From Burhinus oedicnemus (Eukaryota > Chordata > Aves > Charadriiformes > Burhinidae), in the NCBI GenBank assembly GCA_008921705.1, contig VFFE01007030.1, positions 1,097,201-1,161,200 on the forward strand: a stretch of DNA of 64,000 nucleotides, in the 5' to 3' direction. A program made the translations under genes and the position numbers. Positions 1 to 12,445 of this stretch are shown here, piece by piece. The notes under the pieces are model-generated. The model saw nothing but the letters and a program-made list of their open reading frames with translations, was not told where the DNA came from and ran no database searches. Position 1 is the first letter of the stretch. Each line of letters opens with the position of its first letter.

Positions 1-3000
1 AACTTCAACTCCACACATGCTGTGAATTAAACGCTTAAGACTTCAGGGAGTTTCTGACCCTTTGAGTAGGTTTGAACATCTCCTTCTAGTCCTAAATAAA
101 ACCTGGGAAATCCTTTTCCTTAAGAGGAGGAGGTTAAGAATCCTATGTTGTGTGCTTACTAAGTGCTCAGAAGTTAGACATGAATTGCAGTTAGTCCACT
201 CTGAAAATTAAGAAAATTAGGAAAAGAAAAGGTAAGTCATATCTCTGGAAATAGGTCAAAACAGATAGGAGGAAGAGGACACATTATATAGGTCAATGGA
301 AGCCTGCTCTGGTGGGACCCCAGGTCAACGAGATTATCACAGCATCAGCAGCTTGGAAAAAAAGTATGCATACATCTACTGTGCAACAGCAGTGATACAT
401 GCAAGCAACTGCAAAGAGTATCAAGTACCTGCCATACAAATGGTGCTTAAAATACCAATGACTTAGTGGAACAGAAAGGATGTATAAACTGAAAATGGCA
501 GCAAAAGAGGTTGGGGTAAAGGGAAGGAAACACAACTGTATGTTTCCTCTCATATGCTTCTAGTCACCATAATTACCTTTCAGATGCTGAGACAGGCCAT
601 ATCTGTGAATCTTTTCACTGGCCTTACCAGCAGCAACACTCCCAAAAGATTCCACCGCAGGACCATAATTCCCATTTATATTTCCAAGCATGTAGAAAAG
701 AGAAGGAACATTTAGGAATCACCAGATTTCTATACATAGATGCAAATTTTTACCTGGTTTTTACTGCTCAGCCTGGCACACCAAACAAGTTTGCTGACTT
801 TTTCCATTGCAACATCACTGGAAAAAAAGCCCCTTTGCCTCAAGTCATACGCAACCTGCCTGGCACAGCATCAAAATGAGACATGGATGAATGGCCTGAG
901 TAAACCTTTAAAGGACTTTCATGTTCCTTTTTGCCTTCCACCACACAAAGGAGGGGCTCATCTCAACAAAAGTGACTACAGTGGAAACCATGTCAAAAAA
1001 TTCACATCTCTTCTAAACCGCTCCAGCTCATGTTTCCACAAATTCATTGTGAGGTAGATAGCAGTGTACATACAGTGAACAAATGGGAGGGTCTGCAGGT
1101 GTTTCTATCCAACTAATGCACCTTAAGTTTATATTTTCCATGTGCTGGAAGCTGCAATACTATCAAGCAATCAGTGATTTAATTAAGGTATTTCTCAGGG
1201 AAATTTTGCCATTACTGTTTTGTCATTTCCCTTCATTTCTCAAGGGTTGACATTTTTCAGCACTGAGAAACTATTCATTTAATTCTCTAAGTAACTTAAA
1301 AAATGAGCCACATATAATTTTACAAACAACTGTGCATTAGTGAATAAAAGCAAAGGTACCATGGAATGTGTATGGAAACATATTTGACCTCCATTAGAAT
1401 GCCAAAGGTGTTTGTTGTAGCCAGTGCTTTAAAACTGAATGCCAGATGAATTCACAAAAATATGTCATAACAGAATACTATTGGAAACATCTACTCCAAA
1501 AGCGTGTATACAGTCACATCTGTACTTGCATATAAATTACACAGAAATTCAGCCTAAATGATGCTAATAAAACAGAACATAAACTCTGACAAAAAAAGAC
1601 ATAAAGCAGTAATTGAAAGAGCAATGAGGTAATCTGATGAACTAATACCTACAGATATAAAAACAAATTAGAATTCTGGCGATTCATTCAAAGAACAACT
1701 GTTTCTTGAACTTCACCTTCTTATTCAGACACTGCCGGTAAAAAAAACCCAACCCTGCATTCAAAATTAACCACAAGCAACAAGCTATTAAGTAATTGAT
1801 CTGTGGATGGCAAAACAGCACTCTCATAAGGTACCAGAGTACATCAGATAAATGCCATATTAAATAAAATGAACTCCAAGTAATAAGTCGACATGAATCA
1901 ACTCTGAAACTAAGATTAAGTGTCAAGAATGTAAGAGCTCAAAAGTAGGTCAAAAGATAACTATTCCCTTTCCAGGGCTTAAACTTAGAGGAAGAGTGGG
2001 TTCATCTGTGCTATCACAAAACATTTGTTATAGGAAGGCAAGTAAAAGACGAGTTCCAAAAGTTCATCATGAACAGTTGTACCATAATTATTTGAAAATG
2101 GAAAGTCAGCACCCGGTACTTCAGTATTTGAAAGGGGGCAGGACACCTGAAAATGGACAGGTAAGACAGAGGCAAAAGTTCAAATGCAACAGGAAGAGGC
2201 AAAATCACTCTCTCTACAGTCTTTAATGCAAGGTGATTCTGGTTCTCAATATCCAAAAAATGTGTGGGGTTGAGAGGAGGGGGAGGGGTGCACTACTGAA
2301 ACTCATTTCTCAGATGGAATAAAAAGGCGAAGCATCTGACTTAATGCTGCTTAAAAAAAAAAAAAAAAAATTTGCCCAAATGATAATTGTTACACATTTG
2401 TTGACAAAGACTTATACAGTCCAAGTGTCAAAACGATACCGTGACTTTTCTTGAGTCATCGACAACAGTAGATATTACTGCCTTTTCTGCTCATCCCCTG
2501 AAGTATGAAGTGTTGCTGAAGCCACCTTTGGGTACCTTTACACAGATTAGGTTTTTTCTTATGTTATGTAAGTTTATCATCCTCTCCATTAAACAGAAGA
2601 GCACTCCACAGAAATAAGGCCTTCTAAGCAACAGAATGGGGAAGATATTTTAATTTCTCAAATAAAGGCTTCCTCAGCTTCCTCTTAAATAATTTTTAAT
2701 TGAAGTACTTAATAGGAGGATTCCCACGCAGAATACTAAGCATATATCCTTTTGATTTCAAAAGGATTGACCCAGGGAGAATTTGGGGCACAGAGTACCA
2801 TAATACAGAACCAGCAGCAAGGGAGTAGCATCAAGTGGGAACTCCCTTGGATACACCAACTCTCAGTGAAAACTAAGATCCCAGTCACAGCAAAACCAAA
2901 CAATGCTCTAAGCATTTTATTTCCAGGAAAGCAGAAAGCACTGGTTGTTTCACTAAAATGCAAGTTAATGGTTAATGGTTAAAAATAAGTTAATATGGTT

Positions 3001-3221
3001 TCTGAAAACTAAGATCTGTGGTCTGGCTTCTTGCTAGTCCACACTATAGTCTGCGTGCAAAAGGCAGTATATTTAACATCAGTAAGTGTTCTCAATACTT
3101 TTTTAAAAAAATAAAGTATCTCAAAAGAGTAAAGTAAAATTTTCACATGATGAGAGCTTCTTATACATGACTATTTGCATTAACAGATGAAACGTCATTT
3201 CTTCTCTTTTAATGAACTTAC
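1..3221 (-). other. SUGCT: SUGCT intron, 5' part (downstream of the 3222-3319 exon)
   Basis: This is the beginning of the intron after the 98-bp exon; its acceptor is outside the window. The sequence is AT-rich and unique-looking. It has an A18 run at 2353-2370 and a G-rich patch near 2263-2288 with three runs of four or five G. The short open frames (for example 740-1057 plus and 1684-1926 minus) overlap each other on both strands, show no domain I recognise and lack splice context. I see no repeat family or exon here. Confidence 0.75.
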
Positions 3222-3319
3222 CGGGTTGACAATATGTCAATAAGTTCTTTTCTGTTCTGGACTCTGAGTGTATTAGTTTTGTATCTGGAATCCTTACTAA
3301 CTTCAGGCAAATTCAGGAT
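3222..3319 (-). CDS. SUGCT: SUGCT internal coding exon (98 bp, phase 0 in, two bases of a codon out)
   Basis: The minus strand shows acceptor TTTTTACTTAG (AG at 3320-3321), an open frame of 32 codons plus CG, then a strong donor GTAAGTTC (from 3221 downward). The peptide begins [16 protein letters not shown], continues [16 protein letters not shown] and ends on a split arginine codon. It follows the peptide of the 8041-8112 exon without a break and matches the vertebrate SUGCT segment that, from memory, reads ILDLPEL, KYKTN, LRVHNRKEL in human. The conserved KELIDIL helix belongs to the C-terminal half of the CoA-transferase fold. At 98 bp the exon is not a multiple of three, so skipping it would shift the frame. 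The next exon, expected to start by completing the arginine codon, lies left of the window; I found no match to it in 1-3200. Confidence 0.95.
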
Positions 3320-6300
3320 CTAAGTAAAAATAAAGGTGAGTAAGAAATATGCTTGGCAACAGATATTTATATAGCTGAGGAAATTCATTACTGATTTAAA
3401 ATAGCTTTGGAAAAATCCCTACTTCTCATTAATCTTTTAATATAGATTAGAAAATTAAGAAAAGATAATGCCTCCTGGTTAATGTTACATAACACGTACA
3501 GAAAAAGACAGAAATTAAACTGAAGATCCAAATCTTAGTTGATAGCTTTCACCATTAGCTAGGAGAAATTCTTATTGTAGACCACTAAAGAGTTTCTAAG
3601 TTATTACCGTGAGGTTGGAGACATCTGTGGGATTATCCTGCACTAAATTATATGTCACAGAATAAGAAATACGACTGTACTTCATATGCTATACTGAGAA
3701 AAGCTATGTCTAAGAACATCTCTTTTCACTTCAGTAATTTTTGTCAAACAGGAAAAAAAAAGGTGTTTTTCTACTGAAATGTCATTGTTTTTCTTTATGA
3801 TTTCTTCCAAAAGATTTAATAAAGAAAATTGGCGCTATAACCTCCAAGAAAGGAGAAATATATCTTCTATATGTAACTCCCATCTGGCACATTAGAAATT
3901 TATCCATCATGCAAAGCCAATGTGAATTATACTATAAAGGGAATTAAATGTGGAGAAGGAGTCTTAGAATTTTGTAGAGGCACTTATGAGACAGAGTAGC
4001 TGTGTGGACAATCAATACTTACTATATAATTTATCTATTCATGCCACAATGTATTTATGTAGAACATAAATAAACAGAACGAGTTGTACTTTCCAAATTT
4101 AATAAAAAAAAATCCCAATAACATCAGCTACACAGGAAGGCAGAATAGAAGCTTGCAAAGAAAGACACTTGTCATGTATTCTTCATGTATTTTTACTCAC
4201 TAACACACACTCAAGATCAATTTTACTCATGATGAGTCTTATAAGCATTCTAAACATGCTTCATTTTTTTTACAGGGCCATTTCCAGGATGGCTTACAAC
4301 AAAACAGTACTGGCTCAAAGCCCATCATCCTATCTCTGCCTGTGGCTGAGTGCTGATGCTTAGGAAGAGCTTAAGAACCGGGCTAGTACACACAGTACTT
4401 CCTTAATGTTCATCCAAACTCCAACCATCTTTAGATTAGGACATTTCTGAGTTGGAGCTGTTTTCTATTTAGTTAGCAATTCTCAATGGATTTCTGGTTC
4501 TTTAAGATGTTCACTCACTCCTTGAATCCATATGTACGTGATACATAGACTGGTGTCAATCTCTCTAATATTTGCCTCAAACCTAAAATCTGACTAATTC
4601 CTCCGAGACTGGTTCAGACCAAGGCCACCATTATTTAATGACTCCTCACTTTGCTGTAGTGAATAAGGATATGGCTTCCCTTCCAAGCAAATAACAGCTG
4701 ATGACTTAAAACCATCAGCAAAATAGGTATTCTTTCAACATATATTTAGAGATACTCAAAACAGATAGTCACCTTTGATGCAGTTGTAACCTAGCGTGAC
4801 AAAACTAAGCATGGAAACCAAGGGATCAGTAAGTTCTGTTAGAACAATGACTGTATTACATAACTTTTCCGCAGATTTTTATCTGCAAGGTAACATAAAA
4901 TATTAATTAGCATCCTCCATCAACACTTAATTCACAGCATACTTTCTTTTTCTTTTATGTTTACACAATCTAGTTTATGAAAATCATAACATATCATAAT
5001 CTAGCTTTAGAAAATCTTCTTCTTTTCCTATCTGAAAGTTTAACAATAATATTGGTACCCCCTTAAAATTATCTCCTCTTTTTAATACTGCTATTTTGGA
5101 GTTACGAATCATTGCTTTAGAGAAAACATTATGCACGGTTGTTCAAAGTAAATGACAGTGAAAACCTATGTATCAGACCTTAAAAAACCCAGAAATTAAT
5201 CAGAAAACTACAGTTCCATCTAATGAGTTATGTGAAAAATGATCATATGGAGTTGCTCACTCTACTGTTTTAATTAACGTTACTGACTTCAGCTTTAACT
5301 TAATGTCCATCTGTTGTAAAGCTGTATGTCTATATATGTTCTCAATTTTTTTGTGACTAACAAATGCACATTTGAGAAGTTATTCATTAATGTACCATTC
5401 AACTTTCTGCATCACGCTGCCAATGTTATTTTCTTTATTTTACTGTGACCACTTGCAATGAAACTGCTGTTCTCTGTTTCTAGACGTCCTTCCAGATCTA
5501 AGATGCACATTCAGAGTTTATGCTCTCTACGTTTCGTCCCGCAACACTAGCAAACCTGTTCGTACTCTCCTTTGCTGTACACAAAACCTCAGCCTTCTGA
5601 AGACTCTTGCTCAGTATTCCTATTTAGACCGAAGCAGCCACACATCAGGATGTGCTTTTGTAACACTTGACCACTATGAAACGCACTTCAGCCAGCCATG
5701 CTACAAAGTTTTTCTGCAATTATCCAAGTCCCCAAACAGGCTACAGTTAGTTGCCATTGATTTTGAAAATATCACAGTGAATTATTCTAGTTTTTTCTTT
5801 CTGCTTGCCTGAAAAGATACAGTTGAAGCAAAATGTTTGCAATTGTTTACAGCTTGAGCCAGCTGTTACATCTCTAGAGTATGTGTCTTCAGGGCAACAG
5901 CTTCCACAGAGCCTGTATTTTTAGCACCAGCTCATCTCAGAAAGGTTCTCTAATAGCAATTCCAATGTTTGAATTAGTAGTCTCGGTATTTACTAAAGGT
6001 TCACTAGGGTGTTGCGGGCCTTCCTGTAATAAAGTCCTCCTCCTTTATTGGTTCTCCCACTTCATGGTATTTTAAGTTCCAAATCACCTTTGACTTAGCA
6101 CGGAGCATACTTCTAACAGGTTTCACAGCACTCCACTAACTTCCACATCACTCCATTTCTGGGCAATTTAATGGCTCACATTCATACCTACAATAACTTG
6201 ATAAGGGTAAAAAAGACCATTCTTTTTAAAAACAAATATGATAACTGGTTTATAGAAAAATCTAACCATTACCCAAAACTTGAACTATTTTTTCTGGTTT

Positions 6301-8040
6301 TTTAATCCCTTTGAAATGCGAGCAATCATCATTTTTCCATGTTATGTACCTCCTACGTTCAATTCAAGAAATTTCTAAGGATGAAACAAAAAAAAATATC
6401 AGCTTCATCTTCTGGGTACCATTCACTCTTTACTCATTATGAAGTGAGTGTGTAGCAACAAGTCACACAGCCTCTCAGCTGCACCCTAAAGTGAGGTGAA
6501 TGCATGGTCTGAATTTTTAGTGCCTCCTAGCTCACACCATGGTGTTAGAACCTACTGATCCAGATCTTCAGCTCTGCCTTACTCAAGGATGGCAGGGTGA
6601 CCAGCATTTGGTATGTAATTCTTCACTTCAGGTGATATAGCACCAAGAAAACATTGACAGCTATGTCCTGGGCCTTTCTGGAAAGATTTCCCTTATGAGA
6701 AAATGAGTCTTTGATAAAACTGAGTTGTGGCAGGTAGACACTTACTCAGTCTTCATTCATGTTAAGATAATGACCACACTATAACAGTTGGACACCTGTA
6801 TGAAGAAAACCCACTGAGAAAACTTTGAAGAGGGTAAATTGCTACCTATTAAGAGAACCAATTCAAGCAAATGAAACCAAACCGCTCCAGCTAGCAAGGT
6901 GGGGATGTGTAGCCCGAACTGCACTAAGATAGAATCACAATTGCACTGTCTTCTTACTACATATTCCAGTTGTTAGTTGTGAACATCCACAGAAATGTGA
7001 AATGTCTGACATGAACAAATGGAGGAAAACAACGCTCAATTTCCTGCGGCTGCCAGCTCATTTAAAGTGTGATTAATTTAGGCTAAATATCCAAGTTCCC
7101 AGAGAAAAATCGTAATGGCAGGAATCAGGTAGAACTCTCATTTTAAAAAATGCTAGCTACTGCTATATGCAAAACTTCTCTTGTCCCAGCTTACGCGTTA
7201 CCGGGGTCTTTTGTTTGGAATGTTGCTGCACTTTATTTAAGAACAATTGTTTCCCTACAACCACTCCTTCTCTTTTAAATGTATTCACCGTCCAGGGAAA
7301 AGCAATTCCAGGTATTAAAACAACAGGAAAACAGTATGTGAAAAATCCAAAACTATTCTACAACTTTCCAAGCTACCCTCTGTGAAAATAGGATTGCCAG
7401 AGTCATGTCCCTTCACTTCAAAATAATGAAGATACCAGATTTTGAACGCAGCAGTCCTGTTTGAAGATTTGTTCTTCAACCTATCTCTGCACCATTCTAA
7501 AGTCAGCCCACAGTCCTATAATACTTCTTTTCTAAGAAGTCCACAAGTTTCTCCATGAGCACAGACCAGCACATACTAGTGTTAGAAAGGACTACGCACT
7601 CAGCTACTAAGTAAAGGGCCACAAGAACCATCCATCCCTTAGTTTTGCTTTGTTAATAGCCGTGCCTACCATGTATTTTATGGAGAAACAGTGTCACATT
7701 TCTTCCTGAAAAAGGCACCAGTGTGACTTCCATGACATTCACGACCCCAGAACTGAAAGGTCGTTACCTTGTTCATTTTTTAGCTAATTAGCTGTGCAGC
7801 TGAGCAGCCTTCAAAAGGGGTTCAGCACCCACAAATTCGGGAATTGGGGTGTTCTGAATACAGAGGCAAAGCACAGAACCTGTGTCTCCCCTAAACTACC
7901 AGCCAGAACCCCATGGTTAGAATTTATACTCACTACATATTGTCGCAAAAAGGGGGAATTAAGAACCAATCAATAATTATTTTCCCAGTCAGAACGGAAA
8001 TGGTGACACATTTCTGCACTGTTGCCTAATACACCATTAC
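3320..8040 (-). other. SUGCT: SUGCT intron (4,721 bp) between the two exons
   Basis: Bounded by donor GTAATG at 8040-8035 and acceptor AG at 3321-3320 on the minus strand. It holds AT-rich, apparently unique sequence with no CR1 copy that I can recognise, which contrasts with the larger upstream intron. No further exon, RNA gene or strong simple repeat was seen. Confidence 0.85.
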
Positions 8041-8112
8041 CTTGCACACAGTCACAAACTGCTGATCATTTCCAGCTCCCACCACGATGTAGCCATCCTT
8101 GGTCTTAAAAGC
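8041..8112 (-). CDS. SUGCT: SUGCT internal coding exon (72 bp, phase 0/0)
   Basis: On the minus strand a polypyrimidine tract and AG (acceptor at 8113-8114, reading TTGTTCTTCCAG) precede an open 24-codon exon that is followed by GTAATG (8040-8035). The peptide starts AFKTKDGY, contains [12 protein letters not shown] and ends QQFVTVCK. I recognise this as succinyl-CoA:glutarate-CoA transferase; the human protein, from memory, has the nearly identical [17 protein letters not shown] is a mitochondrial class III (CaiB/BaiF) CoA-transferase that moves CoA from succinyl-CoA to glutarate in lysine and tryptophan breakdown. This segment lies C-terminal to the catalytic aspartate region, which is not in the window. 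The exon starts and ends on codon boundaries, so skipping it would keep frame. It splices directly in frame to the exon at 3222-3319. Seen: splice sites and open frame. Known: family. Inferred: expression. Confidence 0.96.
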
Positions 8113-8544
8113 CTGGAAGAACAAAGATAGGTGATAAGCTGTAACTAAACTATAAAATATTAGGACATTTTTTAAGTGAAAACTTTGTAAACAATGTTCA
8201 AACGACTTCCTTAAACACTTCCATTCAGACCAAATACCTAGTTCTCTAAAAGCAGCTCAAAGTCATCCACAAGGATGGATGCGGCCCTTTTGCTTTTTCT
8301 AGAGTTATTCTACAGTTTTTCTAGAGTTCAGAAGTTATCTCAGTTAATAGTTTTGCTGGAAATGTGTCTTGAGGCATCCTGAAACTTTGCAAATGTGTCC
8401 CACATTCACAGGGACTGAGAAGGATTTATCAGGATAACACTTACTTGCCAGGAGTTATTTATTCAGCTTCACTCTTAGCCTGACTGAGAGGAGGCAGCTG
8501 CACTGAGGTGTCACAGACCCTGAGCAAATACGCCAAAAAAATAA

Positions 8545-8955
8545 TTGCCAAACAGCAATGACAAGTTAGGGACTCTCATGGGGATGAAGGGCTGCATCTT
8601 TCCAGCTCTTCAGCTGGAGATCGAGCTATCTCCTTGGTCAGTGGTATCAAGATCGAGCTCCTGGACAAAATGGGACTTCTTTTCCAGCTTTGAGGATTTA
8701 TTCTTTTCTTTTGACTTTGTTACAGTGGCCTTACTGGCACATTTCATGATGAACAGAACTGCAGTTTCAGTCATACAATTTTTGCAAGCATTTGGGAAAA
8801 ATTCTTTCGCTATTAATTTGACTTCAGTGCAAGAGGCCAGCACAGGCTGGTGCACTAATGTTCATAAACCCTTGCAATACTTCCTTGCAGAGAGCAAAAC
8901 TCATCTTCCATTCTCAGAAATCCATTTTTTAATGAGCTATCATGTCCTGATCTAA
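8545..8955. other. Stop-poor pocket with overlapping ORFs, unrecognised; possible old coding-derived fragment
   Basis: The plus strand is open for 136 codons (8545-8955). The minus strand is open for 81 codons (8610-8855) with a lysine/serine-rich stretch SKEKNKSSKLEKKS followed by an acidic FVQELDLDTTDQ and a stop. The minus frame has a stop (TGA) shortly before its first codons and no start with context. It sits about 500 bp upstream of the 72-bp SUGCT exon on the same strand. I do not recognise the protein. It could be a decayed processed copy of an unrelated gene, a cassette exon, or chance; there is no poly(A) tail nearby. Confidence 0.25.
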
Positions 8956-11699
8956 AGGTGTGAATTCTTATGATCAATTTTGGTAAAATGTAATAATAAA
9001 CACCAAAATATAAGCCTAAACACAAATATAAGCCCTGGCGTGGGAACACTTTAATAATAAAAACTCTTCTTATGCCACTGTGGCTTATTCTTCTTCAAAA
9101 AACAGGAATATGCTATTCCAACTTGCAATCTTTCATACAGATACAACTACATCCACATCTAGGATAAGTCAAAGCTTTAAAATTGTTTGTGGAAAATTCT
9201 GTCCGCTGAAATCAAGTAACTGTACATCACAGTTAGGTTATCAGTTTGCTCTCGCTATGTTTCATTTCCTGGTAGATAGTATTAGTCAGTGATAAAGTTT
9301 AGCAATTTAATTTCACACATTTAATTAAGCACTTCAGTCTAAGATTCTTAGCAAGCAAAGACGAAATTCAGCAAATATTTAGTCTCAAGCATGCAAAAGA
9401 TGCCCCACTGACTTGGCCCCAATACAGTAAAAGTCTAGAAGCATGCATAATATAAAGTTAATGCATACTCACACTGAGGAAAGCAATGAGCACAGAAAAA
9501 ATTGGGGAAAAGAATACAGAAAAGAAAGTTGTATATGAATGCATAAACATTTTTTTAGATATATTTGTTCATGCAGATTTCTGTCTAAAACAATCATGAC
9601 AGAGCCTGATCTAAGAATATGTAAGACACTTCTCCCCACCAAATAAGTAGCTTTTAGTAGGAATAGTTATGAATTAAAATTATCAATATAAACTTACTAC
9701 CTTTAGTTACAGGCAAGATCTGTTTTCTTAACACTCTGCCCAAATCCTGACCTGTCTTTGCTGATGCTCTGAATTCTAAAACCAGCCACACACATTTCAC
9801 ACAAATTATGGGGTAAACACTACATGTATCTGTGTGCATATATAACATAATACAGTTTTTATTGGTGCGACCACCTACTACTTCCAGTAAACACAAATTA
9901 GAAATTCTTTTACACGTTCTTTCAAAATTCTAGTCTGAATGCCTGTTACAGATTGCAAAGCCCACAACATATGTCATATGTACTAATATACAGATCCCCT
10001 TCCTCTGTACTCCAAAATATATTTAAATTGGTAGTATGGGCAAATCTTAAAATTGAGTTTACTATTTAGCAGCAACTTCTTTTGAGACTCGCATCTCTAT
10101 AAGAAGACTACAATCACACAATAGCTGCATAACACTATGAAACACGCATCTGTACCCGTGGGCTGCCCATGCAGCAGCGGAAGTCACTCTAAATTTAAGG
10201 GCCTGGTTATTAGCATTTGTGCTTCAGTTGCTTTGCGGAATGTGTGGGAAAACTGATTATTCTTAATTGCATTGTATGTCTAAAAAGCTAAAACAACAAT
10301 CATCTCATCCTTACACAACAAAAATGGTATCATAATAAATGCAGCAGTGTCTTTTTTCATGAAGCTTAACTCAAATGTCTTCGGCTGCTATTTTAAGCTT
10401 CCCATTACAAAACAGCTGATTATTTGCCAGTCATTGCTGCTGATAAAGCAGAAACTTCCAAATGTTATTAGCACAATATTGATGCCAACATTTAAGGGTG
10501 ATAACAATGGTTTTATTCATCACCCATAAATGTACGCACACTACAGGTTACCACAGGTTACTGTCTGGTCACAGAAAGCTTCACAATCTTATTATACAAA
10601 GGAGAGTAAGGGCAAAGTGCAGACAGATTTTAATGAGATTTTGTTTTGATAAACTGCTGTCCATCACATCGAATCATTTCACATTAGCACAATAAAGGGC
10701 ACTACACACACAAGGCAAAAGTCTTTTTTCCCTTCTCCTTTTTCTGAAGAACGAGGTCTTCTGATAAGATTCTTGAGAGCACGAGCATGATTTAAGCTGC
10801 TACTCCCATGTGGAATCCTGAGCAATAGCACATCACTTGGTGAAGACAAGAAACAAAAACCAGACCAAAAAAATTAGTCCACATCTTATTCATGTGAGAT
10901 TGCATAGCATCCCAAGGTGTAGCTTTTCAGTATGGTGTAAAAATCTTGGGGGTTTCTAAGAAGATAATCTGTAAATTCACATTGAATTATATATAGTACC
11001 TGACATCAACATACGCATGTTCAAAGCCAGATCTCAAGGTCCAGTATGCATGCATCAACATCTCATGCTGACTAATGGATGTTACAGGACCTCATTGAGA
11101 CTCAGCACTTTTCCAAATTTGATCCTAGAACACTCTGTGTACCTGAGATACTTTGTGTACTGAAACATTTTAACCTCCCTAAACACATGGAATATAACTC
11201 TACCCATCTGCAGAAATGTTCTAAGTGGTTTACAGGTATTCTCCAAAAATGCTATATAGACTATACAGTAAAGATGCAGGCCAAACTTAACCTTAGTTTA
11301 TTATCAGAGTGAACAAAGACTTGCTGAGATAATCTGAAGTCAAACTAGCCAGTCTTTGCACTGCTGTAAGTCAACAGCCTTTCAAAATTTGCCAGCTTTG
11401 ATGGTGCTAATGAAAGACTGTAGATCTCTATTTATTGCCTGCTTTATGAATTTTAACCCTATAAATGCTATGGCAATCATCAACCATACATAAATATCTT
11501 TGCATATGTTTCAATTTGTATGTTAATTCCACAACAAAAAAAACAAAAAAAAAAGAAAACCAACTTTAGAATGTAAGAGACCAATTAAAAGATATGTCAA
11601 TTCCAATAAAATGATCAGAAGTCCACGTCAGTTGTCAGTATTTGAATCCAAAACACAGAAACCAAAACAACCAGAACATCTGCTGCTGCGTATGGTGAT
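8956..11699. other. Intronic AT-rich sequence, no feature recognised
   Basis: Between the stop-poor pocket and the first CR1 copy I see no repeat family or exon. An A-rich interrupted run lies at about 11533-11558. Short open frames here are AT-rich, without domains. Confidence 0.6.
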
Positions 11700-12445
11700 G
11701 CGTACTCCCCTCCATCAGGTGTTTATACACATTCATAAGATCTCCGCAAGCCTCCTCTCCACTCCTCTGGGATAAACAGTCCCAGCTCTCTCAGCCTCTC
11801 CAAATGACAGATGCTCCAAGCCCTTAATCATTTTCATGGCCCTTCGCTGGACCCGCTCCAGTATGAGCATGTCCTTGTCCTACAAAGCTCAGAAGTGGAC
11901 CTAGTTGTGGGTTCACTGGTTATTTGTCCACACCAGTGCTAAGCAGAGGGGAAAGATCACCTCCCTCGACCTGCTGGCAATGCTCCTCCTAATACAGACC
12001 AGGATGCTCTCTTTGTCACAGGGGCACACTGCTGGCTCATGTTCCATTTTTTGTCCACCAGGACATCCAGGTCCTTTTCTGCAAAGCTGCTTTCCAGCCA
12101 GTCAGGCCCCAGTCTGTACTGATGCATGAAGATATTCCTTACCTTATGCAGGACTTCATATTTCCCTTTGTTGAATTTCATTAGGTTCTTATTGGTCCAT
12201 TTCTCCAGCCTCTCACAGTCCCTCTGAATGGCAGCACAACCACCTGGTGTATCAGCCACTCTTCCCAGTTTTGTACATTCTGCAAACTTGCTGAGGGTGC
12301 ACTCTGTTGATCATCCAGGTCACTAATGGCCATGTTAAACGTTACTGGGCCAGTGTACTCCTAGGTATGTCACTAGTAATTGGCCTCCAGCTGGACTTCC
12401 TGCCACTGATCACAACCCTTTGAGCACAAGAGGTCAGCCAGTTTT
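11700..12445 (-). mobile_element. CR1 LINE fragment, old copy, ORF2 C-terminal part
   Basis: Read on the minus strand this is the reverse transcriptase-distal part of CR1 ORF2. Peptides include MKFNKGKYEVLH, LGPDWLES, AEKDLDVLVDKK and NMSQQCAPVTKRA, all typical CR1 phrases, with the tract encoding PGGCAAIQRDCERLEKW upstream. The thumb/3' end and the ATTCTATGAT tail are missing on the left, and the 5' part is missing on the right. Frames are interrupted. It is more diverged than the copies at 21-23 kb and 27-30 kb, so it is an older insertion. The similarity fades at about 12445; a weakly similar stretch may continue to 12650. Confidence 0.88.

Noticed and set aside
1..3200. Next downstream SUGCT exon (expected to begin with FEEE-like sequence and contain VPYGPI)
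   Set aside because: No segment on the minus strand encodes these words with an acceptor, so it is presumably left of the window.
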